DNA from: Gautieria morchelliformis
Taxonomy: Eukaryota; Basidiomycota; Agaricomycetes; Gomphales; Gomphaceae
Reading direction: 5' to 3'
Length of the DNA stretch: 64,000 bases
NCBI GenBank assembly: GCA_015179125.1
Contig: WHVA01000165.1
Span: forward strand, 124,001-188,000
The position numbers and the translations under genes are program-made. Of this stretch, positions 1 to 11,800 are shown piece after piece. Position 1 is the first letter of the stretch. Each line of letters opens with the position of its first letter. Under the pieces are notes generated by a model. The model had not been told where the DNA came from, did not search any database, and worked only from the letters and a program-made list of their open reading frames with translations.

Positions 1-22
1 TTAAGTAATTCATGTGGCCGGG

Positions 23-1296
23 TGTCAAGATTGGTTTTCAGCCATTAATATCGTGTATTAGTGAACACAGCGAATGCCCGAATAACTTGTGCGAATAAGT
101 ATGCCATTCGGCGAATAGGTGAACCAATGAATGTTCACAAGGTAAGAGGGTTGCCTGAACAGGGCTCCCCCTATCTACAGTCATACCGAAATAGCCCATG
201 GCTCTTGACGATGTAACGTGCAAGGTCTCACAGAAGGGCTGTCTAAGTCTCGACAATCCCTTCGCTGGCGAAGGTGCTCCTTCGGAGCCCTTTGCCAACA
301 GCACAGAAAATGGTTCGAAGGCTAAGGTAACGAAGATGAAGTATGGGAACTCACCAGTGATGCCTAAGTCCTCTGCTAGTCGAAGATGGAAATATCCAAG
401 AGAAGGCTTAAGACGATGACCACAGCAAGGTCAAAGCTGCACAAGATGAACAATGTATGATAATTGAACTGGGGAATATACATGCGAATGTAAACTACTT
501 ATATCGAATGCTCGTAAGGTGTCAGCGAATAGGAAAGAGGCCGTTACGGGTCAGGGTTGGATAGGGGTGCGCAGTCATGATACAACATAGATGAAATAAA
601 CATACAATAGAATGAGAGAAGAGGGAGAACATGAAACGATGGAGGGTGAAGGTGGCGAAGACACCTGTGTACGAAATCATGTCTTGGGGCCCACATATAC
701 ACTGCCCTGCATGGGTTCTTCATCTACTGGGTTGATCCCACACGACCCACGGGTAGGATGTCCCCCAAACGCACCCTGCTCATATGAACACCAAAAGGGG
801 GTTGGATCGAGAAGCTGATGGAGTTACTGACAAGCCATTATGCCGGATAGGGATGTCGATCGTGGTTTGATGGTGTGCCTGCTGGCGAATGATGCGAGCA
901 GCGAATGGTCGTTCGGCGAAATACGAGGAAGGGTGAACAGAGGTGACATAGAGGAGGAGAGGTCGAGGTGGGGGGCGAAGCCGAGCAAACACTGGGGAGG
1001 AGTAGCAAAAGGGGAAATGGGGGTACCAATTTGCAGGAAATACACAGGTCATGACAATCCGATTATCAGAACACCATTGGAAGAGGGTCGCGCAGAGGAG
1101 GTGGTAGACCCAGCGATGACTGCCGAGTCAGTCCCAAGACGTCGATTGTGCGTTTGACGGCGTGGCTATGGTAATTGGCACAAACAGCGAGAATTGGTTG
1201 CCGAACATGACAATGGCGATCGGAACGAACACGAAGGTGGAGTGAGAAAATAGGAAAACTAAGCTTCGGAGTATGGGAAATAAACGCGTCATGACA
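23..1296 (-). repeat. LTR of gag-only element (3' LTR)
   Basis: A 1274-bp terminal repeat with short inverted ends (TGTCA..TGACA). It is the downstream LTR relative to the minus-strand gag. Further copies lie at 6604-7802, 20207-21477 and, inverted and truncated, at about 14.14-15.34 and 16.35-17.38 kb. Confidence 0.85.
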
Positions 1297-1315
1297 GCTG
1301 CGTGTCGAAGCGATC

Positions 1316-2499
1316 GTGGATCCTGACTTTGAACGTCCGTCGGATGTGGACGACCTGGTGAAGGAGGTGAAGGAAGCGAAGGAGTGGCTCGGGGATGCGG
1401 GTTTCCTGCTTAGCCCAGAGTTTCTTGATGCCAAGATGAACACGGTGCAAGGGCCGACAGCGTCGCGGGGCCTGTCGAAGGAAGCCGAGGTAGTGGGGGA
1501 TGCTGCGAAGGAGCTTGAAAGTACGTGACAAGTATCCGTTCGCTAGCCAGGCTAATTTGGAGCTTTGTCAAAGATCCTGCTCCTGTTGTTGAGCCCATTG
1601 CTGCACCACCAGAATCACTCCGACCCTCCACCATAGGTCCGTCTGTGGGTACGAAACGTCGACCGATGTTTCTTTCGTCTGAGGACGAAGGTGACGACGC
1701 TTCGACACTGAAGAAGCCTCGCAAGGAACGCGTTCGGAGCCCTACACCCGAGATCGTCGCAGTTGATCCAACTCCTACCCAACGTCGCAAGGGTCGGGCG
1801 AATGCGCTGGTTGCCAAATCGGACAAGGTCGCGCAATCGGTGGCGAAGCATGGCTACCCCGAGCATGCGTATTTGCTCGGGTGGCTGATTTATAAAGGGG
1901 TAAGCAGTATAGTTTTTGCTGGAGTACTTCGCCCGCTGACTGTGTGCTTCCCCGTAGCATGACATATTAAAGAGGCCTGCGAAGTGTGGGCGATGTCTTC
2001 GCTATGGTCACACCTGTAGCGGCGAGGCAGGAAAGATGTGTGGGCGCTGCATTCACGATCGCCAGGGTTGTGTCGCGGCAGAAGGTAAGTTCCCATCTTC
2101 GTTATTTCTCCTACGCCGTTCGAGCTCATGTGGAGTCCTTGTACCCCCTCTAGAGTACGTGGCGAAGGATGAGAAGGATAGTCGGGAACCAGAGGTGAGG
2201 GAGCGAGGATTGAAAGGAAAGAGTAAGGGGAAGGCAAGGGATAAGGGTTCATCCTCGATTTCGTCGAAGGGTGTCCTTGGTAAGTTTGTTATGCCCTTCC
2301 TCTGAGCATCTCTGGCTGATTCTCAGATACATCCGAAGGCACTCGAGCGTCTACGCTGGCCGGCGAGGAGAGGATGGAGGAGCTGGTGGAGAGGTCGGAG
2401 GATCTGATGAGGTGTGTGTCCAGAAAGTTGAACGATTTAAGCGGAGAGGTGTTAGAACTCGAGGGGGTCCAGGTGATGATCAGGAAATTAGCAAAATAG
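1316..2499 (+). CDS. Opposite-strand spliced gene inside the gag-only element, cysteine-rich protein
   Basis: Coding segments run on the plus strand, opposite to gag, between gag's end and the 3' LTR. They are separated by four short gaps with intron-like ends (gtacgt.., gtaagc.., gtaagt.., gtaagt..). The segments show an acidic start (DPDFERPSDVDDLVKE), a proline/serine-rich basic stretch (KKPRKERVRSPTPE), a cysteine cluster of the form CxxCxxxxHxC followed by CxxCx6C near 1976-2072, a basic linker, and a coiled-coil-like tail (EERMEELVERSEDLM) ending at the stop at 2499. Cysteine-cluster plus coiled-coil proteins of this look are common and unnamed in Agaricomycetes; I do not know the function. 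The start is uncertain: no ATG lies in frame between the LTR and 1316 (a GTG codon), so a first exon may lie in the LTR or be lost. Carriage by the element is inferred from position. Confidence 0.5.
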
Positions 2500-2807
2500 A
2501 GTAGAGTTTGTTGCGGTATTTTTGTGTGAACATAGGAACGTTTTGTGTTTTTTATTTTTCACTTTGAAACTCTAGGTGGTGGCCTGAGCCTTAGGCCCCT
2601 TCGGGGCTTCATGTGAACGTAGGCGAAGTTGTGCGAAGGGGGCCGAAGTAATCACCGGGATTCTCGAATGTCAGAGTTGTGAGAATTTGTCCACTGCCCA
2701 AGTACCATCCCCCCCTTTATGGTACACGTCGCCCCGACGGGAAAAATACATGGGGATGGTTCGTGACGCTGTTGGAAGACAGGATGGTTCGCTGTCCATG
2801 TTGCAAG

Positions 2808-3105
2808 CCTGGTGGAAGGGCCAAGGTGTAATAGAGTGGTCCAATCGCCGTGTTCGGGGCGTAACCCAAGGATAGTGGGGACGAGTATAAAGCAGCGATA
2901 TGGAGGACTCGGTAGAGTGATGCTCAATAGGCTTTTGCTGAGGTAGCAAATAGTTTGCCATCCATGTCGAACGTCTGTACGAAAACAGGAAGATTCGGGA
3001 TAGGAAAGGGTGAAGAAAGAAACGACACCTGGTGGAAGGGCCAAGGTGTAATAGAGTGGTCCAATCGCTGTGTTCGGGGCATAACCCAAGGATAGCGGGG
3101 ACGAG
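2808..3105. repeat. Pair of 78-bp direct repeats
   Basis: A 78-bp unit starting CCTGGTGGAAGGGCCAAGG occurs at 2808-2885 and again at 3028-3105 in the same direction, with a few base differences and 142 bp between the copies. It lies in the non-coding part of the gag-only element. I see no coding role. Confidence 0.85.
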
Positions 3106-3462
3106 TTCTCGGAATGTGTGTTGAAGGTAACTAAAGAGTGTTATGTGGTGGAAATATCTATTGAAGTGGAGTTTACTGAATGAGACGAAGATCTACGTAT
3201 TCGGCGAACGAGACGAGTAGTGGCTAGTGTGCTAACAAGGAGAAGGAGAAGGAGACATCGTTCGAGAATTGGGGCAGTGAATTTTGAGAACTAGGATGAG
3301 AGGGGAAGGAATTGGAGACTGAGAAGGTGTAAATGCATGGGGAGAGATAAAGGGGACAGGATATTCGAAGTGAACAGATACAGGGATTCATACAGAGTGG
3401 GTAAGGTCGTTGTTCGAAGGAGTAAAACGATCCATTCTTAACACCACAGAGGGATCGCGAGC

Positions 3463-6400
3463 TTAGTCTTCCGTGGGAACGCTTTCACTATCTTCGGGAA
3501 CCTCTTCGAGAATCGCAACCTGAGGGTCGCCTTCGAGAGTGAAGATAGCTCTGCCAGTGGTTGAGGCAGACTCTTGAAAGCGGCACGCCTTCGCGTGATG
3601 TGTGGGGGTTTCGCCACAATAAGGGCAAAGGCCTTTGGTTTTTCGTCGCTCTTTCTTGGCTTCAGTCAGACGTCCGGTAGCATCGAGGATGCCGGAAAGG
3701 TCTTTCTGTTCATCGGGCTTGGCTGCGGCAGAGGGTCTGGGTCGAGCGTTAGCACGTGGCGTAGAAGAAGGTTCGGAAGAGGAAGGAGGACGAATAGAGG
3801 TTGTAATTTGCTTTTCGCCTTGGCGCTCCCAGTAGCGAGTGTCAATGTGAAGAGCCTGACATTTGAGATCGTCGAGGCTTTTGGGATGTTCGTAGGAGAG
3901 CATGTGGTCTTTGATGTGCTCGGCGAGGCTGTTGTAGAAAGCGTCGTAAAGGGCGGCATCGTTCCACTCGACGTAAGAGGAAAACTCAGCAAATGTGGTC
4001 ATGTGGCGATTGACACGATGGGTGTCGAGCATCTTGAGCCTGCGAATAGCTCACTCAGACACCTGGATGATGTCGGCCTGACCGAAAAGACAATTAAGTT
4101 TGTCGACAAAGATAAGCCAGTTGCTCCGAATGGGAGGTTCTGGGAACTGAATGAGAAAAGGTTGCCACCAAATCAAGGCAATGTCACTGAGGTAGGATGC
4201 TGCGTAGGAGACTCGCTGTCGCTCCTGCTGAAACTTTCGGGGCTTGTTGTCGAAGACCATAATACAACTAGCGATGAATGTTCGGAGAAGGCGGGGTTCT
4301 TTCCCTGTGAATTTGTCAGGTTTCGCAGCATCGGAGTCACCATCAGGGGCGGCCTGAGGGTAGGCGAAAGGAAAGGGATAATAGGGATTCCATGGGAACC
4401 CTGGTTGTGGCCAAGGCCCTCTACCAAAGGGCGGAGGTGGGCCAGGAGGGCTGGGGGGCCCGGCTGGCCCGATCGGAGGCACTCCGAAATGGGGAAATGG
4501 TGGCCCGAGAGGTGGTGGAGGAGGCGGTGCAGGCCTGCCAGGTGGGGCAGGAATCTGTGCCGGAGGTTGCTGCGGGGGAGGTCGTCCCACGAAGGGGTGA
4601 GGTTGTCCCACGAATGGAAAAGGCGCAGGTCCACCAGGTGGGGCAGGAATCTGGGCCGGGGGCTGTTGCGGGGGAGGTTGTCCCGCGAAGGGGAGAGGCT
4701 GTCCCACGAAGGGGAGAGGTTGTCCCGCGAAGGGGAGAGGTTGTCCCGTGAATGGAAGAGGCACAGGCCCGCCAGGTGGGGCAGGAATCTGGGCTGGAGG
4801 TTGGTACAGGGGAGGTTGTCCCACAAACGGGTGAGGTTGTCCTGCGAATAGAGGTGGGGCACTGCTGAAAGGCAAAGCATTCAGATCATAATAGGGCACG
4901 CCAGTAACGGGATAGCCAAGATGTTGCTCAGGCGCAGGGTCAGCATGATGTCCCTGGTCCGCCAAAGGTGCCTCGCGAGGGGGGGTACGTTGAGAGCTGA
5001 CTCGAGTATGGTCGCTATGTACTGAATGGTGAAGACTGCGAAGAGCCTGCGAAGAGCCTGCGAAGAGCCTGCGAAGAGCCTGCGAAGAGCCTGCGAAGAG
5101 CCTGCGAAGAGCCTGCGAAGAGCCTGCGAAGAGCCTGCGAAGAGCCTGCGAAGAGCCTGCGAAGAGCCTGCGAAGAGCCTGCGAAGAGCCTGCGAAGAGC
5201 CTGCGAAGAGCCTGCGAAGAGCCTGCGAAGAGCCTGCGAAGAGCCTGCGAAGAGCCTGCGAAGAGCCTGCGAAGAGCCTGCGAAGAGCGCGAAGAGCCTG
5301 CGAAGAGCCTGCGAAGAGCCTGCGAAGAGCAGAGCCTGCGAAGAGCCTGCGAAGAGCCTGCGAAGAGCCTGCGAAGAGCCTGCGAAGAGCCTGCGAAGAG
5401 CCTGCGAAGAGCCTGCGAAGAGCCTGCGAAGAGCCTGCGAAGAGCCTGCGAAGAGCTGCGAAGAGCCTGCGAAGAGCCTGCGAAGAGCCTGCGAAGAGCC
5501 TGCGAAGAGCCTGCGAAGAGCCTGCGAAGAGCCTGCGAAGAGCCTGCGAAGAGCGCGAGGCTGCGAAGAGGCCTGCGAAGAGCCTGCGAAGAGCCTGCGA
5601 GAGCTGGAGGCCTGCGAAGAGCCTGCGAAGAGCTGCGAAGAGCCTGCGAAGAGCCTGCGAAGAGCCTGCGAAGAGCCTGCGAAGAGCCTGCGAAGAGCCT
5701 GCGAAGAGCCTGCGAAGAGCCTGCGAAGAGCCTGCGAAGAGCCTGCGAAGAGCCTGCGAAGAGCCTGCGAAGAGCAGCCTGCGAAGAGCCTGCGAAGAGC
5801 CTGCGAAGAGCCTGCGAAGAGCCTGCGAAGAGCCTGCGAAGAGCCTGCGAAGAGCCTGCGAAGAGCCTGCGAAGAGCCTGCGAAGAGCCTGCGAAGAGTG
5901 CGAGGGGAGAAGCATGTGAGTGATGCGAATGAGATGAAGAATTGTGCGAAGCGGGTGTGTGAGCCCAAGATTCTGCATCTACAGGGGTGGTATGCCTATA
6001 ATTGAGAGGAGATGTAGGCTGGGGGTTAAGAAGACGCTGCGCGTAGTGCACGTCGAGAAAAGGGTTCGGAGTGTGACTAGGCGAAGCAGGTGGCAAGTGG
6101 GGTCGTGCGAAGGCCGATTGTAATCGGAGTCCTGAAGCACCGGCAATCCGAGGGAGCCTAGAAGGATAAGGTTCTTGAAATGTGCTAGGGTTCTGTGGGT
6201 GACCGCTGGGAGAATTAGGGGCAAATAAGCGGCATAAAGAATCGGCACTGGGCCTATGACTAGATATGGGGTGCTGGCTGAAAGTGGTCGCTGAGGGGAG
6301 AAATGCCGTTCGCCTGGAGTCAGCTGCCATTGAACGTCGAAAAGAGGTGGTGATGCGTGCTCGGGGACCGGGTGGTACGGTGTAGGCCGAGATGCAGACA

Positions 6401-6557
6401 TGGTGACAAGGCGGGAGAAAGGGATGATGTCCTCTGTGGGGTTTTGCAAAGGGAACGAGGCGGAAGCTGCTCGCCTCTGGAGTGGTGCTGGAGTAGGAAC
6501 TGGACCTGTCGAGCGGGTTCTATGGACAACAGGGTTTTCTTGTTGTGTAGATGACAT
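3463..6557 (-). pseudogene. Gag coding region of the gag-only element
   Basis: Minus-strand coding begins 47 bp inside the 5' LTR. It shows a proline/glutamine-rich N-terminal half (many PPxxP runs), the long 11-residue repeat tract described separately, then a typical retrotransposon gag core (WWQPFLIQFPEPP, motif WxxF..L...F) and, near the C-terminus, a zinc-knuckle-like CPYC...H....C. Gag normally packages the RNA. The assignment rests on the core domain and the knuckle. It is a fossil, with coding spread over more than one frame. Confidence 0.7.
5037..5898. repeat. 11-bp minisatellite (CCTGCGAAGAG)n inside gag
   Basis: About 75-80 head-to-tail copies of the 11-base unit CCTGCGAAGAG, with a handful of shorter or altered units (for example near 5287, 5327, 5555 and 5600). 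Three units make 33 bases, so the tract translates into an 11-residue peptide repeat, and since 11 is not divisible by 3 every frame of one strand gives the same repeat (minus strand: QALRRLFAGSS; plus strand: SLRRACEEPAK). No stop codon arises on either strand. The unit resembles the TGCGAAG words scattered through the nearby element sequence, which may be its source. Confidence 0.97.
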
Positions 6558-6603
6558 GAAAAATAGGGTAATGCTTTGACTGTAGCTGTTAGTTCAATTA
6601 TAC

Positions 6604-7802
6604 TGTCAAGATTGGTTTTCAGGCGTTAATATCGTGTATTAGTGAACACAGCGAATGCCCGAATAACTTGTGCGAATAAGTATGCCGTTCGGCGAATAGG
6701 TGAACCAATGAATGTTCACAAGGTAAGAGGGTTTGCCTAACCGGGGCTCACCCTATCTACAGTCGTAGCGAAATAGCCCGTGGCCCTTGATGATGTAACG
6801 TGCAAGGTCTCATGGAAGGGCTGTCTAAGTCTTGACAATCCCTTCGCTGGCGAAGGTGCTCCTTCGGAGCCCTTTGCCAACAGCACAGAAAATGGTTCGA
6901 AGGCTAAGGTAATGAAGGTGAAGTATGAGAACTCACCAGTGGTGCCTAAGTCCTCTGCTAGTCAAAGATGGAAATCTCCAAGAGAAGGCTTAAGATGATG
7001 GCCACAGCGAGGTCAAATTTGCACAAGATGAACGACGTATGATAATTGAACTGGGGAATATACATGCAAATGTAAACTACTTATATTGAATGCTCGTATG
7101 GTATCAGCGAATAGGAAAGAGGCCGTCACGAGTCAGGGTTGGATAGGGGTGCGCAGTCATGATACAACATAGATGGAATAAACATACAATAGAATGAGAG
7201 AAGAGGGAGAACATGAAACAACGGAGAGTGAAGGTGGCGAAGACACCTGTATACGAAATCATGTCTTGGGGCCCGCATATACACTGCCCTGCACGGGTTC
7301 TTCATCCACTGGGTTGATCCCACACGACCTACGGGTAGGACGTCCCGCGAACGCACCCTGCTCATATGAACACCAAAAGGGGGTTGGATCGAAAAGCTGA
7401 TGGAGTTACTGATGAGCCATCATGCTGGATAGGGATGTCGATCGTGATTTGATGGTGTGCCTGTTGGCGAATGATGTGAGCAGCGAATGATCGTTCGGTG
7501 AAATGCGAGGAAGGGCGAACAGAGGTGACATAGAGGAGGACAGGCCGAGGCCGAGGGCGAAGCCGAGCGAACACAGAACACCATTGGAAGAGGGTCGAGC
7601 AGAGGAGGTGGTAGACCCAGCGATGACTGCTAAGTCAGTCCAAAGACGTCGATAGTGCGTTTGACAGCGTAGCTATGGTAATTGGTGCGAACAGCGAGAA
7701 TCGGTTGCCGAACACGACAATGGCGATCGGAACGAACACGGAAATGGGGTGAGAAATGGCAGGACAGAGCACCTGAGTATGAGAAATAAACGCGTCATGA
7801 CA
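6604..7802 (-). repeat. LTR of gag-only element (5' LTR)
   Basis: A 1199-bp copy of the repeat at 23-1296, upstream of the minus-strand gag. It starts TGTCAAG and ends CATGACA, directly followed by the target duplication CCGGG at 7803-7807. It lacks a block of about 90 bp present in the other LTR (junction near 7574). Confidence 0.85.
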
Positions 7803-8807
7803 CCGGGCAGCCGAAGGTGTTGTTTGCTTCCACAGCAAAAGTGAACTGGACGAGCTGCCCAGGACCAGCTCGTCCAGTTCAGTTTACTGCAGAACCAAAA
7901 CATGCTTTTTGAGCTCGCTTACAGTCGGAGTCGGAACCGAACAAACCGAACAAAGATGCATGCCCCACGCTGATATTACCTGCGCCATGACTTCCACATA
8001 AAAAGCAACTGGTGTAGCCTCAAACTTACATCTTGCTTATGTCCCATCTCAAGATGCCATCTGACCTATCTAACGAATTATCCCACAGGCTGTACCCTTT
8101 CATCACTGGATTATTCAGACATCCTACGACACCCCAAGAACATTAAATCCCCAACAATCGTGGGTTACACTGTCCGTGTGTCCAGTGTGGGATTCACAGC
8201 TGATGCAAACGGCCTCGTCAGCAGGAGCTGGGACCGGATGCCAAAGCATTGGGATCTGGGGACATTACTAAGGAGTTTTCAGAGAGGGGCATTGAGGCAG
8301 TCTGTCATGACACGTGCTTTGGAACCCTTCAAGACTTTGGTGTTATGGCTAACACTTCAATCTATCAGAACGTGTCGTTTATGAGGCTCAAAGAATATTA
8401 AACAATGCTGCAGCACAACTCCAGAAATAATTTAATATTTGTACCTTGGTTGCAATCCACATAAGAACTAGTCCAAGTTAATACGGATGGAAGGCAATAC
8501 GTTTCTTAGCAGCACTGAACAATAAACTAAAAGACTGTAGGTTCAAGGACACTATCGGGGTCCAAGTGTATTCCAAAATATAAAGGAATGTACTTAGCAG
8601 GCGAGTTTATAAATGGACTGCCCTGATAATCTACCAGCGCACAGCAATAAAACAAGGGACAAGTTTTGTGAACAAAGCGACTTGTGAAAGTCTCTAATCA
8701 GGAAAATCGACTGACTAGATCGTCTCGGGTATTGGAGTGCGAATGGCAAGACTTTCAATTGACAGACTCACTCTGTAGAATTACACCTGGAGGATTAGTC
8801 CAAGTGG
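7803..8807. other. Gap between LTR element and hAT, no gene seen
   Basis: About 1 kb without a supportable gene. It holds a perfect hairpin at 7843-7880 (15-bp arms GAACTGGACGAGCTG, 8-base loop) and otherwise AT-rich unique-looking sequence up to the hAT insertion site. The only reading frame, at 8160-8384, is short and unlike any protein I know. Confidence 0.6.
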
Positions 8808-8815
8808 CTAAGCAG

Positions 8816-11800
8816 TAGGGCTCGGCACCGTACCCGTACAAGCCGTTCATACGGCATCCGTATTACAGGCACGTAACCGAACCGACGCCTGTTGAGTCAG
8901 GTTTGACCGTATGACGGTGACGGCCGTAATGACCTCCGTATGCAGCCGTACACGATACGGCCGTATACGGCCGTATTTACGCAGCGTACGGGTTGAGGTA
9001 TGTATCTATGCATCTGCTGAAAATACCAAGACCTCCAACTTAAAATTGTCTCGGACACGGTCATCGATGACCCCACCGATCGCGATCTGATAGGCCATAA
9101 TGGTATGTGGTCTAGTCTATGCTATACATATCGGGTTCACCGTTCTAACGTCCCTCGCCGAGGTCCTTCCCACCATGCCATCGTTCGTCCAGGATGAGTG
9201 CGCCAAAATGGTACACCTCTTTGAACGCCTCCCTCCAACTCTTCCAGAGACGCCATCCAACTCCAAACTGCCACCAACCATTGACTTCATGTTTTTGCAG
9301 GATGAGGGTGTGTGGCCGGCCTTCAACAAAGCAATGCATGCCGCCTTTGGTGAGAAATCCAGTGGCATTATACTCACTGAGCGCGGGACAGGACTCGCGA
9401 AAACGGTCGCCCTGATCCGGTGGTGCTTGGAGGAAATAGGTAAACAATCCGACAAGGCGGCTGTCGGTCTGGTGAGACTTTGGATCGAGGCATTGTGCAG
9501 GGCTGCCACCGCTGCTGGTGCGAAGGGGGATGAGATGGACATTGATGGTATGTAGATTCACTGCTTCTAACTCGCTGGGGCTGATATGTAGCTTTGAGAT
9601 GGAAACAGTGTCACTATTGCGCAGGGGAGAACACGCCGGACTCATCAACCAAGCCGGCTGATACGCCTTCGTGAACAGGCCGCTGATGCGAATGCGAATG
9701 CGAAAGCAAAGGCAAGCGCACAGAAGCCACCACGAGTGTCGGACCAGGCAGTCTGTGAGGGTCCTGGTGCTCCTTTGAATAAGGACGCGTTTGAAGCATC
9801 GGATTCCAATCCTGACTCGCCCAGGAGTCATTCAGCCTACGCAGATGAGACCAGTGACGACGAAACAAACTCAGATGACCAGAATGAACCCAAGGATTTT
9901 GTCCCAAATGCTGAAGTACGTGTATGACTCGCTCATATGCTCGTTACCTGATTGGGTCATTAGCTTGCAGATATTCTTCCACGAAAGACTATTCCGGAGA
10001 CGACTAATAGAGGTGGGATGTGGAGTGCTCCACGAGGTGCCGCTATCCAATCTGAAGAAAAGAAACGCAAAAGACAGCCAAAGCAGATACACCAGGCAAA
10101 GAAGCGACTCGTAGACTGTAGTGACCATCTCGGGGGGGATGTGACTAATGAGGATGGGACGTCAACGCAGAAACAAGGGACCGGTATAGTTCACATGGAC
10201 CTTGATGACAATGCATGCCAGAATGGCACTGAGTTGGATCCCAAGGTATAAATCTGGCACGGTGGTCAGCACAGTTGAACTATATAATGACTTCATACAT
10301 GCAGGCCACAGTGACGGGTCTAGTACAACCCGCGATCTACTCATTCTATGAGGTTGTCGACAAGAATAGCATTGGCGAGCTCGGGCAACAAGGCGACAAA
10401 CATTACCGATGCTATCATGGACGGAGGAAGATCCTAACGGTGACCAAGAAAATGAAAGGTTCTCAGAACGGTAAGGATACTGCTGTTTGAAAGCACTAGA
10501 GTGATGAGCTCATAGCTGATCACTGAAACCCTGCCCCTTCGTAACTCAGGTCTTATTAACCATCTGCGAACTCACTTCCCTGAAATGCACCGGCTCATGG
10601 AGACCATCAAGAGCCGTCCTGATCAACGTGCTACTCTTGAGGAGCTACAGATTGCCGCAAACAAGGTGCCACTTGAATCTAAAACAGTGCAGAAATACCT
10701 GCAGTCTCTGGACATGCAACAGGGACCATTAGCAGCTGCATTCTCACGTCAGGCTGCAAAAAATGCGGTCAGTTGATCACTCATTTGGCTAATTCCCACT
10801 GACCCGGTGATAGGTTCCTTGGGATCAAGGAACATTTGAAAGGCTTTTGGTTGAATGGCAGGTTGCATGTGACCAACCGTTCGATGAGGTTGAAAAGCCA
10901 GAATTTAAAGCAATGCTTGAGTATGCACATCACGGTGCGACTCCGCTGCACATTCCAGGTGCCACTACAGTCAAACGACGGGTAATGAAGCTAGGTGCAT
11001 CAACTATTGATAACATGAAGTTGTTCATTGCGGTGCGTATTTAACCATGCTATGTGAATAGCGGCTTACAATGTTGAAACAGGAGTTGGACAGCAAGGTT
11101 AGCTTGTCACTCGATGCATGGACATCTAGCAACGGTTTTGCATTCCTCGCAATTGTTATGCACTACATCTCAAACGACTGGAAGCTAGGTATTTCCTCGC
11201 TAATTAGTCTAGGCCTTGCGGGGGACTTATGCAGTGTTCATAAATGTCAGAAGAAGTCTTGATTGACTTCCAAGAGCTGCTTGGTGAGCATTCCGGTGAA
11301 AATATGGCAATATCTGTATGGAAAACCTTGGAGACATATGGGTTGAAAGGGCGGGTAAGTGTCTACTGTGCCATCGGTGGCCACTGGTTAATGATTACTT
11401 AGATTCAAGCCATTGTTGCTGACAATGCCAGCAACAATGATACCATGATGCTCTCACTGGAACGCCGCTGCAAGAACGAAGGGATAGTCTTTTCTGCGCA
11501 GCATGCTCGCATGCGATGCATGCCGCACACCATTCACTTGGCGGCTCTGAAGGTATGCAATGTTGTGCTTGCTTGCTAATGGCTAGCACTCGTGATGAAC
11601 CAAGACTCTAGCTACTAGAAGGCATCGGGGCCATTGCACCTACCCAGAGACGGTATGTTGAACACGCAAACTATCAGGAAGCTGTCACATTGCCGGTCCA
11701 TCGGGAGTTTGATGATAACATAGTTACTGGAGAAGATGAACTTGAGGAATATACAGATGAAGATGACTTAGGAAAGGTCATAGGTGTTGTATCGAAGGTA

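Larger units (their letters stand above)
23..7802 (-). mobile_element. Gag-only LTR retroelement with CCGGG target duplication
   Basis: Two long direct repeats (23-1296 and 6604-7802), each starting TGTCAAG and ending CATGACA, flank an internal region of about 5.3 kb. The 5-bp target duplication CCGGG lies at 18-22 and 7803-7807, so both ends are intact. Gag-type coding is on the minus strand, so the 5' LTR is the right-hand copy. No protease, reverse transcriptase, RNase H or integrase is visible between gag and the 3' LTR, which suggests a non-autonomous element mobilised by a relative. That space holds a gene on the opposite strand and two copies of a 78-bp repeat. The coding part is a fossil with a few breaks. 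The LTRs differ at many positions and one has an internal deletion of about 90 bp, so the insertion is not very recent. Confidence 0.85.

Noticed and set aside
198-419. Short frame recurring in several LTR copies (MALDDVTCKVS..)
   Set aside because: It lies wholly in the LTR, is not preserved at the same length between copies and has no recognisable domain. It is repeated only because the LTR is repeated.
3574-4851. Long plus-strand frame of 425 codons
   Set aside because: It is the shadow of the gag coding on the minus strand, and its composition is that of translated GC-rich repeat.
5037-5898. CRISPR-like array
   Set aside because: The units are 11 bp and contiguous with no spacers, and the genome is eukaryotic.
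5026-5919. Plus-strand frame of 297 codons
   Set aside because: It is nothing but the minisatellite, which is open on both strands by its composition.
7843-7880. Transcription terminator
   Set aside because: Hairpin terminators of this type are bacterial. No gene ends here.
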